From the IMG/VR virus record IMGVR_UViG_3300033571_016602, positions 1-22,786 of that record: a DNA stretch of 22,786 nt; one strand, given 5' to 3'. Position numbers and translations under genes: made by a program. The notes below the pieces were generated by a model, which did no database searches, had not been told where the DNA came from, and saw nothing but the letters and a program-made list of their open reading frames with translations. How positions within the stretch are numbered: the stretch's first letter is position 1; the number at the start of each line of letters is the position of its first letter. This DNA is from a virus. Positions 20,713-22,786 of this stretch are shown here, in pieces.

Positions 20713-21389
20713 GGGGCCTCGCATTCAAGACGCTGCGCGATGGCATCCTGGACGATCTGGGCCGCACGGGCGACACGAGCACCACGATCCTCACGCAGAT
20801 CACCACGGCGCTGAATCAGGCGCTGGACATCGCTTATCCGTGGATGACGAGCGGCTGGCCGGAGCTGCGCAAGGCGACGAGTGAAACGGTGACGAGTCAG
20901 GTGATCGATCTGGACACCGTGGGCAGCGGTTACTGGGGAGTGAGCCGCGTGATCCAAGTCACGCGCAATCATCCGCACACCGATGACCAGCCGCGCCCGG
21001 TGGAGTTCACCATCACGGGCAGCGGCATCGTGGTGCGTGGCGATGATCTGCCGAGCACGCTTTACGTGGAGCACATCGAGGCTCCGCCGGTGTTTGCGAA
21101 CACGCTGTGGGCCACGGCGACGCCTTATGCGGTGGGCGATGTGGTGCTGCAAACGAACGATGCCTACTACTGCACCACCGCGCACACCAGCGGCACGTTT
21201 TCCACGGATCTAGCCGCCTCCAAATGGGCGGTGCTGAAGGTGCCCGCCTTTCTCCACATCCCCCTGCGCACGGCTGTGACGGCCTACGTGCGCGGCACGG
21301 GTGCCCAAGACCAAACCAAACAACAACTGCTGACGCTGGTGGAACGCCAGCTCGAAGCCGTGGCTTTGCGCTACGAAAACCACTCTTAA
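20709..21389 (+). CDS. Head-tail connector/adaptor-like protein
   Basis: 226 aa. The N-terminus (TLRDGILDDLGRTGDTSTTI, then ALNQALDIAYPWM) resembles phage adaptor proteins. Residues ~135-175 (WATATPYAVGDVVLQTNDAY, then YCTTAHTSGTF) match the small carbohydrate-binding fold common in phage tails and chitinases (YxxGDVV...YxCxxAHTSG). Such a module inside a connector-like protein is unusual and may be exposed at the neck. The function is inferred from order and motifs. Confidence 0.65.
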   Translation: MRGLAFKTLRDGILDDLGRTGDTSTTILTQITTALNQALDIAYPWMTSGWPELRKATSETVTSQVIDLDTVGSGYWGVSRVIQVTRNHPHTDDQPRPVEFTITGSGIVVRGDDLPSTLYVEHIEAPPVFANTLWATATPYAVGDVVLQTNDAYYCTTAHTSGTFSTDLAASKWAVLKVPAFLHIPLRTAVTAYVRGTGAQDQTKQQLLTLVERQLEAVALRYENHS

Positions 21390-21391
21390 CT

Positions 21392-21709
21392 ATGAATGCC
21401 CTCCAAACCTCCGACCGCCAAAGCGCTGCCGCGCCGAGCACTTATGCCATCGACACGGCCAATCAGACTGTTTTCACCCTTGCCGCCGGTGAGGTGGGAT
21501 TCATCCAGAATCTGGATGATGCCGCTCTGGCGGTGAAGCTGGGCGCATCGGCCAGCACCACCTCGCTTTCCATGATCCTGCAAGCGGGCTCCGCGGCGGA
21601 TGATGGCAAAGGCGGTTTCACCTACATCACCGATTATACCGGCGCGGTGAGCGTGTGCGCGATGAGCGGCACGGCGCGCTACATCGCCTGGAAGCGCGCG
21701 CTTGGCTGA
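21392..21709 (+). CDS. Small structural protein, hypothetical
   Basis: 105 aa from ATG 21392, two bases after the preceding stop; the frame is open further up but in shadow sequence. Beta-rich (TYAIDTANQTVFTLAAGEVG, then DDAALAVKLGASASTTSLSM). It resembles short virion proteins lying between connector and fibre genes. No domain is certain. Confidence 0.65.
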   Translation: MNALQTSDRQSAAAPSTYAIDTANQTVFTLAAGEVGFIQNLDDAALAVKLGASASTTSLSMILQAGSAADDGKGGFTYITDYTGAVSVCAMSGTARYIAWKRALG

Positions 21710-21736
21710 TCTTTTCACCCCTTCCCTGCCCTGCTC

Positions 21737-22465
21737 ATGAATCTGCTGCTGCGCACTGCTTCGCAAATCGTGAACCCGCTGGCCCGTCAGCGGTTCATGG
21801 GGTTTGGGACGGCTCCGGGCGGGGCGGCGGCGTTTAGCCCGTTGTCGCTCTCGCCGTCAACGTGGCTGGATGCCTCGCAGGAAACGCTGACGAATGGGGA
21901 TGCCGCGCAGCCGCTGGATTTCAGCGGGAACGGTCGGCAGTTCAAGAATGCGACCTCGACGCGCAGGCCGACCTTCACGACGAATCAACAGAACGGGAAG
22001 CCGGGTTTTGTGTTCGACGGCGTGGATGACTACGTTTTGCCGGATGCGGGAATCGCGGTGAAGTGGGTGTTCTTGGTGGCGAAGCACAACGGCGCAACGT
22101 TTCCGGGCTTCTCGGGCTTTTACAACAACCTGAAAGACAGCGGCGGAGATCACACTTTTATCGGCAACAGCGGCGGCACTACGCTTTTCGCCTTTCACGG
22201 CAGTCTCGGGACGGTGACTTACCGCTTCAATCGAGCCGTATCCGCCTCTCGCGCCGCGCCGATGAATGCGGCAGGGCTGATGGTGGCGAAATTCGGCACG
22301 GCGGTGTCGTCCGGTCTGCGATTGGGCCTTGGTGGCGACCGCCTTTTTGCGGGCCGCTGGTTCAACGGGACCGTGTTCGAGCTTTTGGAGTTCACCGCAG
22401 ATCTGGCTGAAGCGGACTGCACCGCCTTAGAAAACTATCTCGCCGCTAAATGGGGCACTCCTTGA
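21737..22465 (+). CDS. LamG/concanavalin-like tail or fibre protein
   Basis: 242 aa. WLDASQETLTNG, DFSGNGRQFKNAT and GKPGFVFDGVDDYV are the hallmark of LamG/concanavalin-A-like jelly-roll domains; the end FTADLAEADCTALENYLAAK is the usual closing motif of such domains in Verrucomicrobiota and Planctomycetota proteins. Probably a carbohydrate-binding tail or fibre component for host recognition. It is short for a whole fibre. Receptor binding is inferred. Confidence 0.7.
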   Translation: MNLLLRTASQIVNPLARQRFMGFGTAPGGAAAFSPLSLSPSTWLDASQETLTNGDAAQPLDFSGNGRQFKNATSTRRPTFTTNQQNGKPGFVFDGVDDYVLPDAGIAVKWVFLVAKHNGATFPGFSGFYNNLKDSGGDHTFIGNSGGTTLFAFHGSLGTVTYRFNRAVSASRAAPMNAAGLMVAKFGTAVSSGLRLGLGGDRLFAGRWFNGTVFELLEFTADLAEADCTALENYLAAKWGTP

Positions 22466-22471
22466 TTCATC

Positions 22472-22786
22472 ATGACGCGCGGACTTATCATCATTCAATC
22501 GGCTCATGTTCCTAGCGCCATTGCTTTGGCGACGGCTTCGCCGTTTTTGATGTCCGAAGAAGCGGCGGCGAATCTGTGGGTGCCATGCGCCAGTGCCACC
22601 GGCGCGGAACCGGCCACGCATCATTGGTGCGGTGGCAGTTTTACGCCTGAGCACTGGAGCGCCATCCTGGGCCTTGCGATGCTGCTGCCGTGGGCGGATG
22701 CGCACGAATACGATTTGATCGAGCAGCCGGACTATCCGCGCTCGCGACTGGCTGCGCTGAACCTTTTACCGCTGGAGGTGCCGCAA
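22472..22786 (+). CDS. Late gene, truncated by the window end
   Basis: 105 codons visible from ATG 22472, open to the edge. The product starts MTRGLIIIQSAHVPSAIALA and contains WVPCASATGAEPATHHWCGG. Not recognised; a virion or assembly protein is likely from its position. Confidence 0.6.
   Translation, partial: MTRGLIIIQSAHVPSAIALATASPFLMSEEAAANLWVPCASATGAEPATHHWCGGSFTPEHWSAILGLAMLLPWADAHEYDLIEQPDYPRSRLAALNLLPLEVPQ

Overview
The window is most of a tailed-phage (or prophage) genome carrying an integron. GC-rich coding, frequent ATGA/GTGA stop-start overlaps, weak Shine-Dalgarno use and small dispersed repeats suggest a Verrucomicrobiota-type host. That host call is inference; nothing in the window (no rRNA, no host gene) proves it.

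Layout. (1) 1-1611, minus strand: a string of small accessory genes downstream of a phage-type HTH repressor (1609-2043), separated by long imperfect palindromes that look like integron attC sites (57-149, 413-550, 810-900). (2) 2044-2139: divergent control region. (3) 2140-8339, plus strand: early genes, namely small ORFs, a tandem-HTH protein, a possible -1 frameshift gene, a DUF1376-type replication protein with internal iteron-like repeats, a DnaB-type helicase, SSB, and a protein that may be the small terminase. (4) 8336-11042: accessory island with a DNA methyltransferase between two attC-like sites (8300-8388, 9091-9186), two small ORFs, a genuine integron-type integrase (IntI family, 9682-10716) and a small ORF coupled to the next gene. 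(5) 11039-13033: large terminase. (6) 13034-14558: second accessory island with one attC-like site (13582-13674). (7) 14594-22786: portal, scaffold, SU10/DUF5309-type major capsid protein, decoration-like protein, connector-like proteins, a LamG-type adhesin and a truncated gene at the window end.

How it fits together. Replication genes, packaging genes and head genes form one rightward lytic programme. Accessory genes sit at three places in it, and their stop codons fall in attC-like arms in a constant reading phase, while several start codons fall in attC-like loops or just beyond the R' core. The phage encodes its own IntI. The most interesting reading is that this phage uses an integron mechanism to collect its accessory ('moron') genes, as scattered cassettes on both strands instead of one array. 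The attC calls rest on visible arm pairing, AAC/GTT cores and mutual similarity; recombination activity is not shown by sequence alone.
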